Positions 1 through 7,461 of a stretch of 47,250 nucleotides of DNA are shown here, in pieces (position 1 is the stretch's first letter; each line of letters opens with the position of its first letter). The position numbers and the translations under genes were made by a program. Source of the stretch: an uncultured Pelagibacteraceae bacterium (lineage in GTDB: Bacteria > Pseudomonadota > Alphaproteobacteria > Pelagibacterales > Pelagibacteraceae). The notes under the pieces were generated by a model. That model was not told where the DNA came from. It did not search any database and was given only the letters and a program-made list of their open reading frames with translations. The stretch is from positions 1 to 47,250 of the forward strand of contig CABXRS010000008.1 of the NCBI GenBank assembly GCA_902514665.1, written 5' to 3'.

Positions 1-50
1 ACAAATTCAGCAGCTCTTAACACATATGGCTTTTCAGACTTTTTAGACAT
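1..50 (-). CDS. 5' end of an unidentified protein, cut by window edge
   Basis: An ATG on the minus strand at 50 opens a frame that reads MSKKSEKPYVLRAAEF and runs off the left edge. It begins 3 bases after the stop of the racemase gene at 54, so it is probably the next gene of the same transcript. Sixteen residues are too few to assign a family. Confidence 0.5.
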   Translation of the reverse strand, partial: MSKKSEKPYVLRAAEF

Positions 51-53
51 AAA

Positions 54-800
54 CTAATTTTTATGCTTAGTCATTGCTGAATGAGCCAAAATTAAATTAG
101 GATCTAAAAATACTTTTGAGGATTTTACATTTTCAAATGATTTGAATGCAAAAATAGCAATTGGGATTTCTGTACAACCTAAAATAATTTTTTTACACTT
201 CATTTTAATTAAGGAGTCAATTGCAGGTTTAATTGCTTTTGCAGCAGCTTTCACATTTCCCATTTTAACTAATTTGATAGCTTTATTAACAGACAATTTT
301 TGTATTTGTTGAGATGGCTCTATTAATTGATAATCTTTTTCAAAAAATTTTTTATAAACCCCAGTTTTAAGGGTACCCTCAGTGGCTAGGAGACCAACTT
401 TAGAGTTTTTTTTGCATTTTTTTTTCGTAAATTTGAAAACTTCTTTAGGCATATTAATTATTGGAATGTTAATTTTTTTTCGCAAATCATCATACCAATA
501 ATGAGCTGTATTACAGGGGATAACAATAAATTTACATTTATTTTTCTCAAGTAATTTACAACCTTTAAGTAAACTTTTTAAAACTCTTTCGTACTTTATT
601 TTGCTTTTCTTGTTTGTAGATCTGTTAGAAAGATTTTTTGTTTGAGATCCAATTGATTCAGGTCTACCAGGAATATTAGATTTGTTGTAGAGTAAAAATA
701 AGGGATATTCTTGATCAATTTTTCCTCTGTTCAGAACTGCAAGCTTGTTACAAAAATCAAGACCAGCTTGAGTTCCCATTCCACCTAAAATTCCAATCAT
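54..800 (-). CDS. Aspartate/glutamate racemase family protein
   Basis: Probable amino-acid racemase of the Asp/Glu/hydantoin racemase superfamily, cytoplasmic and PLP-independent. The 248-aa protein opens with the family signature MIGILGGMGTQAGLDF. It carries both half-site cysteines used for two-base proton transfer: IPCNTAHYW near residue 96 and LGCTEIP near residue 210. Length fits aspartate racemases (about 230-250 aa). The spacing to the partial gene downstream is only 3 nt. The substrate could be Asp, Glu or another small acid; the sequence alone does not decide between racemase and maleate-isomerase-like relatives, but the LGGMG start favours aspartate racemase. Confidence 0.85.
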   Translation of the reverse strand: MIGILGGMGTQAGLDFCNKLAVLNRGKIDQEYPLFLLYNKSNIPGRPESIGSQTKNLSNRSTNKKSKIKYERVLKSLLKGCKLLEKNKCKFIVIPCNTAHYWYDDLRKKINIPIINMPKEVFKFTKKKCKKNSKVGLLATEGTLKTGVYKKFFEKDYQLIEPSQQIQKLSVNKAIKLVKMGNVKAAAKAIKPAIDSLIKMKCKKIILGCTEIPIAIFAFKSFENVKSSKVFLDPNLILAHSAMTKHKN

Positions 801-878
801 ATTTTTGATTAATTTATAAATTTTTAAATTTAATTCTATAATAAATAATTGTGTTTAAAGGTTGTTATTAATTAAGGA

Positions 879-926
879 ATTGGCTGAATATTTAGTATGT
901 TATTACAAATAAAATTTTCAGCCAAT
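879..926 (-). terminator. Inverted repeat downstream of the cold-shock gene
   Basis: Perfect 10-bp arms, ATTGGCTGAA at 879-888 and TTCAGCCAAT at 917-926, flank a 28-nt AT-rich spacer. The repeat lies 13 bp past the cold-shock stop codon and before the racemase start, so on the minus strand it can fold as a 3' hairpin. There is no clean T-run after it, so it may stabilise an mRNA end rather than act as a classical intrinsic terminator. Confidence 0.5.
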
Positions 927-939
927 AGGAAGTGTGAAA

Positions 940-1146
940 TTATGCAGTTTTTAAGTTAACTGCTGAAGGACCTTTAGGACCATCTTCAACATCGAAAGTC
1001 AAAGCTTGACCCTCATCTAAACCGTTCATACCAGCATCTCTTACTGCTGAAACATGTACAAACACATCTTTTTCTTTATCTTCTCTTTCAATAAAACCAA
1101 AACCTTTGGTTGGATTGAACCATTTTACTTTTCCTTGTAGACTCAT
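940..1146 (-). CDS. Cold-shock domain protein (CspA family)
   Basis: Small single-stranded nucleic-acid binding protein, an RNA chaperone. The 68-aa frame is one complete cold-shock domain with RNP1-like [10 protein letters not shown] (residues 14-23) and RNP2-like VFVHVSAV (28-35). Start [11 protein letters not shown] matches the family N-terminus exactly. The 116-nt AT-rich leader upstream (1147-1262) is long for this compact genome, consistent with the regulated 5' UTRs of csp genes, though no defined element was recognised in it. A strong inverted repeat follows the gene. Confidence 0.96.
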   Translation of the reverse strand: MSLQGKVKWFNPTKGFGFIEREDKEKDVFVHVSAVRDAGMNGLDEGQALTFDVEDGPKGPSAVNLKTA

Positions 1147-1262
1147 ATTTATCTTCTTACTTTTTGTTATATTAATTTATTACTTATAATTAAGTAATTC
1201 TGGCTTTGTTTAGATTTTGAGGGGTTTTGTCAACAAAATATATTATAAATTAAAAATATTTT

Positions 1263-1730
1263 CTAATTTGTGTCAATAATTTTGGTCAAATATACAGAAT
1301 TTTCATCTTCTTTATAGTGTGCAAACGGTTGACATTCCTCAAATTCACATTTTTTAAAAAGTTTTCTAGCTGGTAAAAAAAAATCCCCAGCACCAGTCTC
1401 AATACTTAATTTTTTTATCTTTAGTTTCTTGGCTTCATTAATTAAATGATTAATTACACTAATCCCATACCCTTTATTTCTAAAATTATCATGAATTCTT
1501 ATAGATTTGAATTCTCCATGACCCTCATCTAGAAATTTTAGAGCACCGCAACCTATTAAATTTTCATCTTGCCATAAGCTCCAAAATTTAATCGATGATA
1601 CTTTAAGACCAGGAATATCTAAAACATGAGCGCTACCTTCAGGAGATGCTGCTCTAAGTTCAACAAAGTGTTTACTTAGGAGCTCATGAACTTTAGGATT
1701 ATCGAAATTACCCTCTAATGATTTAAACAT
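1263..1730 (-). CDS. GNAT-family N-acetyltransferase
   Basis: Acetyl-CoA-dependent acetyltransferase, substrate unknown. The 155-aa protein has the GNAT core: a beta-strand with IGCGALKFL (about 59-67), then motif A around IRIHDNFRNKGYG (77-89), where the basic turn binds the pyrophosphate of acetyl-CoA. The C-terminal SIETG...ARKLFKKCEF resembles the usual motif B region. It starts one base before the purK stop region ends, so it is the third gene of a purE-purK-GNAT unit; a role in purine synthesis is not implied by that alone. Confidence 0.85.
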   Translation of the reverse strand: MFKSLEGNFDNPKVHELLSKHFVELRAASPEGSAHVLDIPGLKVSSIKFWSLWQDENLIGCGALKFLDEGHGEFKSIRIHDNFRNKGYGISVINHLINEAKKLKIKKLSIETGAGDFFLPARKLFKKCEFEECQPFAHYKEDENSVYLTKIIDTN

Positions 1731-2777
1731 TTAAATTAATATTGTGATATGACCCATTTTTCTTTTTTCTTTAATCTCTTTTTTTAAATAATCAAAGAAA
1801 AATTCATTCTCTTTTAATTTAGGAGAATTTCTATACTGAGATATCTGATCACCAAGTAAATTAATCATTTTTGCATTAGAAATTTTTTTTAATGCTATTT
1901 GTTCTAAACCACAAACTGCTCTAATATGATTTTCAAATTGACTTACATTATATGAATTAATTGTAAGATGGCCAGAGTTATGCACCCTAGGTGCAACTTC
2001 GTTTACATATAAATTATCATTTCTATCGATAAAAAATTCAACACACAAAGTCCCCACATATTTAAGTTCTTCTGCAATCAGCATAGCCCAGTCTTTAGAT
2101 TGATTAAAAATTTTTTCATTTATTTCAGCAGGTATTTTAGAATATTTTAATATTTGATCTTCATGAGTATTCTCAATGGGCTCATAAATTTCGTATTTAT
2201 TATTACTAAATCTGGTTATAATTATTGAGATTTCTTTTTTTAGTTTAACGAGTTTCTCAAGAATATATCCTCTGGAAAAATCTATATTAATAGAATTTAA
2301 CTCTTCGGTAGAATTTATCGGATGTTGTCCTTTTCCATCATAACCAAGAGTAGTCGTCTTTAATATACCTGGTAAAAAATCTTTTAAGGCATCTATGTCT
2401 GACTTTTTTTCAATAGATACATATCTAGTAGTTCTGATATTAAGTGTATTTATAAAATCTTTTTCAGCCAATCGATGTTGAATAAGTCGATTTACAGAAG
2501 GTTTAGGCAAAACAGGTTTTAATTTGTTTATTTCGTTAAGGGTTTCAAAAGGTATATTTTCAAATTCGTAGGTTACAACATCAACTTGATTAACAAAATC
2601 AGCAATTTTTTGTTTATCATCATAATTTCCTGAAATAAAATGATTACAAAAGTTCTGAGCTGGGGCATCTGCATCATCTGAAAAAATTATAGTTTCAACA
2701 TTTAATTTTTTACCAGCAATTGCCAGCATACTTCCTAGCTGTCCACCCCCTATAATGCCAAGAGTAATATTAGACAT
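1731..2777 (-). CDS. purK: 5-(carboxyamino)imidazole ribonucleotide synthase
   Basis: ATP-grasp ligase that carboxylates AIR to N5-CAIR in de novo purine synthesis. The 348-aa protein starts with TLGIIGGGQLGSMLA, the PurK N-terminal dinucleotide-like fold, then has the ATP-grasp loop KTTTLGYDGKGQ (about 140-151) and the metal-binding stretch with CVEFFIDRNDNLYVNEVAPR (about 245-264), ending in the NSGHLTI motif (267-273). Length is close to the family norm of about 355. It follows purE by one base, as expected for enzymes of consecutive steps. Confidence 0.97.
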   Translation of the reverse strand: MSNITLGIIGGGQLGSMLAIAGKKLNVETIIFSDDADAPAQNFCNHFISGNYDDKQKIADFVNQVDVVTYEFENIPFETLNEINKLKPVLPKPSVNRLIQHRLAEKDFINTLNIRTTRYVSIEKKSDIDALKDFLPGILKTTTLGYDGKGQHPINSTEELNSINIDFSRGYILEKLVKLKKEISIIITRFSNNKYEIYEPIENTHEDQILKYSKIPAEINEKIFNQSKDWAMLIAEELKYVGTLCVEFFIDRNDNLYVNEVAPRVHNSGHLTINSYNVSQFENHIRAVCGLEQIALKKISNAKMINLLGDQISQYRNSPKLKENEFFFDYLKKEIKEKRKMGHITILI

Positions 2778-2778
2778 T

Positions 2779-3270
2779 TTACTTAGGATTTTTTTTGACT
2801 GATTTAGTTTGACTAGATCTCCAGTTACTCAATTTCCGTTTAATGGATGGATTTTGGTTTGCAATTATTGAGGCTGCTAGTAATGCAGCATTAATTGCAC
2901 CGTCTTCACCAATAGCAAGTGTTCCAACAGGTATTCCTTTTGGCATTTGAGCTATTGATAAAAGACTATCTAAGCCTTTTAATTTTTTGCTTTCAATAGG
3001 CACACCAAGAACTGGTAACGAGGTAAGTGCTGATATCATGCCGGGTAAATGTGCTGATCCTCCAGCACCTGCTATAATTACACCTATATTATTTTGTTCA
3101 GCTTTTAGAGCATAATCGTACATTCTTTTTGGAGTTCTGTGAGCTGATACAATTTTTGTTTCAAAAGAAACACCAATTTTTTTAAGTGTTTTTTCTACAA
3201 ACTTCATAGTCTTATAATCAGACTGACTACCCATAACGATTGAAACTTTACGATTCTTATTTTTTTTCAT
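2779..3270 (-). CDS. purE: N5-carboxyaminoimidazole ribonucleotide mutase
   Basis: Converts N5-CAIR to CAIR, the step after PurK. The 163-aa class I PurE shows [14 protein letters not shown] (residues 9-22) with the substrate-binding [15 protein letters not shown] (43-55) with the catalytic His, and [12 protein letters not shown] (67-78). First gene of the minus-strand purE-purK-GNAT unit; the 92-nt spacer to 3363 separates it from the divergent dipeptidase gene and should carry both promoters. Confidence 0.97.
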   Translation of the reverse strand: MKKNKNRKVSIVMGSQSDYKTMKFVEKTLKKIGVSFETKIVSAHRTPKRMYDYALKAEQNNIGVIIAGAGGSAHLPGMISALTSLPVLGVPIESKKLKGLDSLLSIAQMPKGIPVGTLAIGEDGAINAALLAASIIANQNPSIKRKLSNWRSSQTKSVKKNPK

Positions 3271-3362
3271 GAGAATAATTAATTAGTTTATTTCAAAATT
3301 AACTTAAAATTTCAATAAAATTAATAGTATTTAAAAAACATTTTGATTAAAGTTAAATTAAT

Positions 3363-4328
3363 ATGAATTTTAAAATTGATAACCTTCAATATTGTAATTG
3401 GTCAAGAGAAACCTTTGAGTTTAATAGATCTGCAGGTCTTGACGCTGTTCACGTTACGATAGTCTATCATGAAGATTACAATGAGTTATTAACTGAGACT
3501 AAAAAATGGGAAAAACTTTTTAAGGATAATTCAGATATAATATTTCAAGGCTGGGACTACAAAGATATAGAAAAGGCAAATAAAGAGAAAAGAACAGCAA
3601 TTTTTTTTGGTTTTCAAAATTGTTCCCCAATAGAGGATGATATAAAATTAGTTGAAAAAATACATAAATTAGGTTGCAGATTTATGCAGCTTACCTATAA
3701 CAATCAATCATTATTAGCTACTGGTTGTTACGAAAATACAGATAGTGGAGTTACTAATTTTGGACGCGAGGTCATAAAAGAAATGAATAGGGTGGGTGTA
3801 GTAATTGACATGTCACATTCAGCTGAAAAAAGTACAATAGATGCAATCGAGTTAAGTCAAAAACCAATAGCAATAACACATGCAAATCCAAATTTTTGGC
3901 ATCCTGCAAAAAGAAATAAATCGTCTGATTTATTAAAGATTTTAAGTGATAGCGGTGGTATTCTTGGATTATCTTTATATCCTCATCATTTGAAAGATAA
4001 CACAAACTGTACCCTTGAAAGCTTCTGCGAGATGGTTGCTAAGACAGCTGAAATAATAAATACTAAACAAATAGGTATCGGATCTGATCTTTGCCTTCAG
4101 CAACCAGATAGTGTTGTTGAATGGATGAGAAATGGAACATGGACTAAAAGTACCAATTTTGGAGAGGGTAATAAAAATAAACCTGGCTTTCCCAAACAAC
4201 CTAAATGGTTTCAGGACGCGAGGGGTTTTTCAAATATTGAAAAAGGACTTAAAAAAGTTGGATTTTCTGATGAAGAGACAAATGGAATACTTGGAAACAA
4301 CTGGTACAATTTCTATAAATTAATTTAG
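3363..4328 (+). CDS. M19 family membrane-dipeptidase-like hydrolase
   Basis: Zinc amidohydrolase-fold peptidase of the renal dipeptidase (M19) family. The 321-aa protein has features of the family: a metal-region LDAVHVTIVY near residue 26, FGFQNCSPIEDD, RFMQLTYNNQSLLATGCYE with the TGC turn, GVVIDMSHSAEKS (about 145-157) with the metal His, and AITHANPNF (170-178) with the second His. IGIGSDLCLQ (238-247) supplies the acidic residue. No signal peptide is visible, so a cytoplasmic role is likely. It lies only 2 bp upstream of the uncharacterised 553-aa gene and heads a four-gene unit; its true substrate may be a small amide rather than a dipeptide. Confidence 0.88.
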   Translation: MNFKIDNLQYCNWSRETFEFNRSAGLDAVHVTIVYHEDYNELLTETKKWEKLFKDNSDIIFQGWDYKDIEKANKEKRTAIFFGFQNCSPIEDDIKLVEKIHKLGCRFMQLTYNNQSLLATGCYENTDSGVTNFGREVIKEMNRVGVVIDMSHSAEKSTIDAIELSQKPIAITHANPNFWHPAKRNKSSDLLKILSDSGGILGLSLYPHHLKDNTNCTLESFCEMVAKTAEIINTKQIGIGSDLCLQQPDSVVEWMRNGTWTKSTNFGEGNKNKPGFPKQPKWFQDARGFSNIEKGLKKVGFSDEETNGILGNNWYNFYKLI

Positions 4329-4330
4329 TC

Positions 4331-5992
4331 ATGAAAGTTCAACTTAGAGATCCTAATATGATAATGAGACTATCAAGATTGGGATCATTTCATCAGTCTA
4401 AACTGTCTTTTTTAAGAAGCTTTCTTAATGAATTTAAAGACTGGGAATATAAGAGAGATTTATTTAATTTAGACAGATTTGGTTATGGAGAAGCAGTCTA
4501 TTCTTTTAAAAAAGGTAAAAGAACTTATTCACTAGTTTGTTTTGCAAATAAAATTAAAGATGACGAAAGATCAGATAGAGTAATTGCAACAAAATGGGAT
4601 GCCGCATTTACATTACATGATGGTATCCCTACCCAAAAAGATATTGATAGACTTAAAAATGAAGTTCCAAGACAGGAAGTTGGTAGACTTTCATTTAAAG
4701 AGTTAACATTGTCTAGAGCAAATAAATCTGTTCGAGTGTTCAATCATGTAATTGAAAGATTAAGTGAAGGTAAACAACCAGATTCTGAATTACTATCAAA
4801 TGTTGGATATTTGTATAGAACGACTGCAGTATATGGGTCTGGAAAATTTGGCTTAGCAGATCGTTTTAGAATTAAGAACAGAGAAGAAATTAATGGACCT
4901 TTTAGATTGGAAATGATGCTAGTTTATTTAGTAAGACAATTTACATTTGATCAAGTAAACCATGTCGCTCATTACAAAAACCCAAGTAAAGCTATTGTAT
5001 TAGATAGAAAGATTTGCAAAAATTTAGGTATTGGAAATTCTACTGGATTAGGTATGGCTCCATTTATCGTAAATCATCCAACCTTATTAAATAATTGGGT
5101 AATGAGCAGAGAGATAGCTTTAAAAAAAATAAGGGAAATAAAAAAAGTTAAGAAAAAAGAAAGTGATTTGTTTACCGATTGCATTAGAAAATCTCTAACA
5201 AATATTACTAGCTGGAATACAGATAGTGAGTATCAGCAAATTAAAATTAAAAATCTATCAAAAGATATAAAAAAATTTATCAATTTTATTGATAAAGACT
5301 TTGACTTTGAAGTCGAATATCCTTTTAACCAAATATATCTTTGGTTAGAAGAAAAAGCATGTGAAGAGTGTATTGAGTATGTAGTTTCTATTATGATGGA
5401 ACCATATAATGAAATAACTAATCCGTTAGTAAGTCAGATGAGTTCTGAGGAGGATAAATATTTCACTATTCCAACCAGCAGAACAGTTAAAGACTTAATT
5501 AATATTATTGAAAAAAAATATTCAAATATTTTAAAAATAAACTTTGAAGAAAAACAAAATACACAAAATTTTTGGTTTATTTCCAAGAATAAAGAGGAAC
5601 CTAGATTAGCTGATAGATTTGAAGAGGGTGGATCTGAATTGGAGCAACCACTTGCAATAGCTAGAGATGTAAAAAAACTTCATAAAAAATTACTAGATAC
5701 AAAAAATAACTCTACTGTTGCAGAATTTTTATCTAAAAATTCTGAGTTTCGACACATTGTTAGAAGAGTATTTATTGTTGAAAAATTTCCATACTCTGAG
5801 ATACAAGATAATACTATTGGTAAAAATATAATGCCTATAGATATGCTAAGGTTAAAGTTATCTTTTTTCGGAGCTTTAAAATTTGATCCACGATCAGATA
5901 AATGGTTAAGAATTTGCATGTTCCAAGGAGCGCCACTACCTGATGAATTAAAAAACTATGACGAACAGTGGGTCTATAAGACAAGTAATTAA
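4331..5992 (+). CDS. Uncharacterised 553-aa protein of the dipeptidase-DUF3726 unit
   Basis: I do not recognise a catalytic family. The protein is soluble by eye, with no signal peptide or membrane segment. Notable segments are RTTAVYGSGKFGLADRF (163-179), a glycine-rich GIGNSTGLGMAPF (233-245) that could be a ligand-binding loop, a lysine-rich stretch (265-277), a CEEC pair (344-347), and a C-terminal EKFPYSEIQ and FGALKFDPRSDKW region. The last pieces look well structured rather than low-complexity. It is 2 bp after the M19 gene and 3 bp before the DUF3726 gene, so the three are almost surely co-translated. A complex or pathway with those neighbours is inference. Confidence 0.75.
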   Translation: MKVQLRDPNMIMRLSRLGSFHQSKLSFLRSFLNEFKDWEYKRDLFNLDRFGYGEAVYSFKKGKRTYSLVCFANKIKDDERSDRVIATKWDAAFTLHDGIPTQKDIDRLKNEVPRQEVGRLSFKELTLSRANKSVRVFNHVIERLSEGKQPDSELLSNVGYLYRTTAVYGSGKFGLADRFRIKNREEINGPFRLEMMLVYLVRQFTFDQVNHVAHYKNPSKAIVLDRKICKNLGIGNSTGLGMAPFIVNHPTLLNNWVMSREIALKKIREIKKVKKKESDLFTDCIRKSLTNITSWNTDSEYQQIKIKNLSKDIKKFINFIDKDFDFEVEYPFNQIYLWLEEKACEECIEYVVSIMMEPYNEITNPLVSQMSSEEDKYFTIPTSRTVKDLINIIEKKYSNILKINFEEKQNTQNFWFISKNKEEPRLADRFEEGGSELEQPLAIARDVKKLHKKLLDTKNNSTVAEFLSKNSEFRHIVRRVFIVEKFPYSEIQDNTIGKNIMPIDMLRLKLSFFGALKFDPRSDKWLRICMFQGAPLPDELKNYDEQWVYKTSN

Positions 5993-5995
5993 AAA

Positions 5996-6607
5996 ATGAA
6001 ATCTTTAAGCGAGATTGAAACTACAGCTAAAAGAGCATCAAAAGCTGCTGGATTTTCTTGGGGTGAATCTGAGGAAATTGGAAAATGTATAAGACAATTA
6101 GAGATGTTTGGTTTACCTGGTATTAAACATTTAAACTCTTATTTTAGTGATAAGAAAAAAAATACTTATGAGAACTTAACTTTAATAAATGAGTCAAATT
6201 CTTCTTCTTCAAATCCTTATTGCCCAATTATTTTAGGAATTGGTTTTTTAGATCAAATAAAAATAGTCGAAAATTATGAAAAAATTTATTTCTCAAACAT
6301 TGCCTACCCAATTATTTTTTTGTCATTTTTGAGTAGATCTTCAGAAGTTATTGGAAAAAAAATTAATGTTAAATTTGATAAGAAAGAAATTTTCTTAAAT
6401 TTAAATGTAAATATTTATTCTAACTTTTTAAATTTAGAATTTCCTAAAAATTCAAAAAACTTAGAGATAAGTTTTATTGATAATAAAGATAACTTTAATG
6501 AAGATGAATGGAAAAGTTTATACGAATTATCTGAGAATACTTTTGTGGAAGAAACTGATAGTCTAAAAAAAGGCGCTGCTGGAGCAGGTTTAACAGATAA
6601 TGACTAA
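5996..6607 (+). CDS. DUF3726 family protein
   Basis: 203-aa protein of unknown function. The N-terminal pattern SLSEIETTAKRASKAAGFSW followed by GESEEIGKCIRQLEMFGL matches what I remember of DUF3726, a family of alphaproteobacterial proteins with an opening helix that places a GxxWG-like turn before a long amphipathic helix. The middle is asparagine and serine rich, and the end KKGAAGAGLTDND is glycine/alanine rich and looks flexible. It overlaps the next small gene by 8 nt. No enzyme motif was seen. Confidence 0.7.
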   Translation: MKSLSEIETTAKRASKAAGFSWGESEEIGKCIRQLEMFGLPGIKHLNSYFSDKKKNTYENLTLINESNSSSSNPYCPIILGIGFLDQIKIVENYEKIYFSNIAYPIIFLSFLSRSSEVIGKKINVKFDKKEIFLNLNVNIYSNFLNLEFPKNSKNLEISFIDNKDNFNEDEWKSLYELSENTFVEETDSLKKGAAGAGLTDND

Positions 6608-6767
6608 AGATTTAGATAAAGAAATGAAAGATAAGAATAGCAATGATCTAAATAATATCTGTGACGAATGTAGAAAAGAGGATGAAAGTGTATTTCAAAA
6701 TCTAATAATGACAGGGTTTAAACTTTGTAAATCTTGTAGAGTTTCTAAAACTATCTTTCCACTTTAA
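6600..6767 (+). CDS. 55-aa protein with two CxxC knuckles
   Basis: Short frame starting at the ATG inside the end of the DUF3726 gene (8-nt overlap) and ending at 6767. It has CDEC at residues 21-24 and CKSC at 43-46, spaced 18 residues apart, a pattern typical of a small zinc ribbon or rubredoxin-like metal site. The charged N-terminus and hydrophobic tail VSKTIFPL complete it. The overlap, coherent composition and paired cysteines argue that it is real despite its size. It overlaps the convergent Yip1-like gene by 4 nt. Function unknown; a metal- or redox-linked partner of the upstream genes is a guess. Confidence 0.7.
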   Translation: MTKDLDKEMKDKNSNDLNNICDECRKEDESVFQNLIMTGFKLCKSCRVSKTIFPL

Positions 6768-7309
6768 CTTATTTGATTAACTGGCAGCATATTCATTCTA
6801 CTAATCACAAAAGAAATAGATAAAAAAGCTATAATTAAGAAAGATAGAAGAATAATTCCAAAAGATTTGAAATTAGATTTTAAATTTAAAATTTGTTTTG
6901 TTGAAATAATTAAACCTGCAAATATCCAAAATTGTGTAAGAAAAATTATTGGTATCATTAAGTCAGGTGTTACTGCAAAAAATCTTAGTAGTCCTGGAGC
7001 ATGTGCATATCCAACTGCTGTTAAAACTTTTTTAAAAGAAACCTTTGTTTGTTTATCTGGAAAAAGTTTTACACCAATAACATAAATAAAAATTGCCCAA
7101 ATCAACCAAGTAATAATTGCAGTAAGACCGGACATGGCGATGGCAGTTTTAATAATTGTATTCGCTGCAACTGCTCCAGCTATACCATCTAAAATCATTA
7201 TAATACCTGCAAAATAAATTGAGGCTTCAGCAAAATTTTTATTATCTGAATAAAGTGTTTTGTCTAATTTTATTGATCTAACAATTATATTTAAAAATTC
7301 CCCAAACAT
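6764..7309 (-). CDS. Yip1-family integral membrane protein
   Basis: 181-aa membrane protein with about five hydrophobic segments (roughly 28-50, 55-80, 112-135, 150-170). The pattern of an N-terminal amphipathic stretch, SIYFAGIIMILDGIAGA, a central AIFIYVIGVKLFPDKQT, and KKVLTAVGYAHAPGLLRFF is characteristic of bacterial Yip1-domain proteins. Their function in bacteria is unknown. Its ATG overlaps the stop of the 36-aa gene by one base, which suggests translational coupling. Confidence 0.8.
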   Translation of the reverse strand: MFGEFLNIIVRSIKLDKTLYSDNKNFAEASIYFAGIIMILDGIAGAVAANTIIKTAIAMSGLTAIITWLIWAIFIYVIGVKLFPDKQTKVSFKKVLTAVGYAHAPGLLRFFAVTPDLMIPIIFLTQFWIFAGLIISTKQILNLKSNFKSFGIILLSFLIIAFLSISFVISRMNMLPVNQIS

Positions 7310-7419
7310 TAGTTTTTATTTTTTTTGTTTTTTTGTGCTTTATAAGAAACTATCAAGGGAAATACTATTAAAGCAATCGCAATAGTAATGCAAATTACAA
7401 TTAAAAACCCTTTTGTCAT
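7309..7419 (-). CDS. 36-aa single-pass membrane peptide
   Basis: Frame from the ATG at 7419 to TAA at 7311-7309, encoding a short hydrophilic start, a run of about 19 hydrophobic residues (5-24) and a strongly basic Lys/Asn tail. The positive tail after the membrane span predicts an inside C-terminus. The stop and the Yip1 start share one base (TAATG), the commonest coupling arrangement in this window. No family recognised. It could be an accessory subunit of the Yip1 protein or an independent small membrane protein. Confidence 0.55.
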   Translation of the reverse strand: MTKGFLIVICITIAIALIVFPLIVSYKAQKNKKNKN

Positions 7420-7461
7420 TAATTTTGTGGGGATGTTAAACTTAACTTCCCCAAAATATTT

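Noticed and set aside
6867..7085. 72-aa plus-strand frame inside the Yip1 gene
   Set aside because: It is an antisense shadow with no family match; the minus-strand protein explains the sequence.
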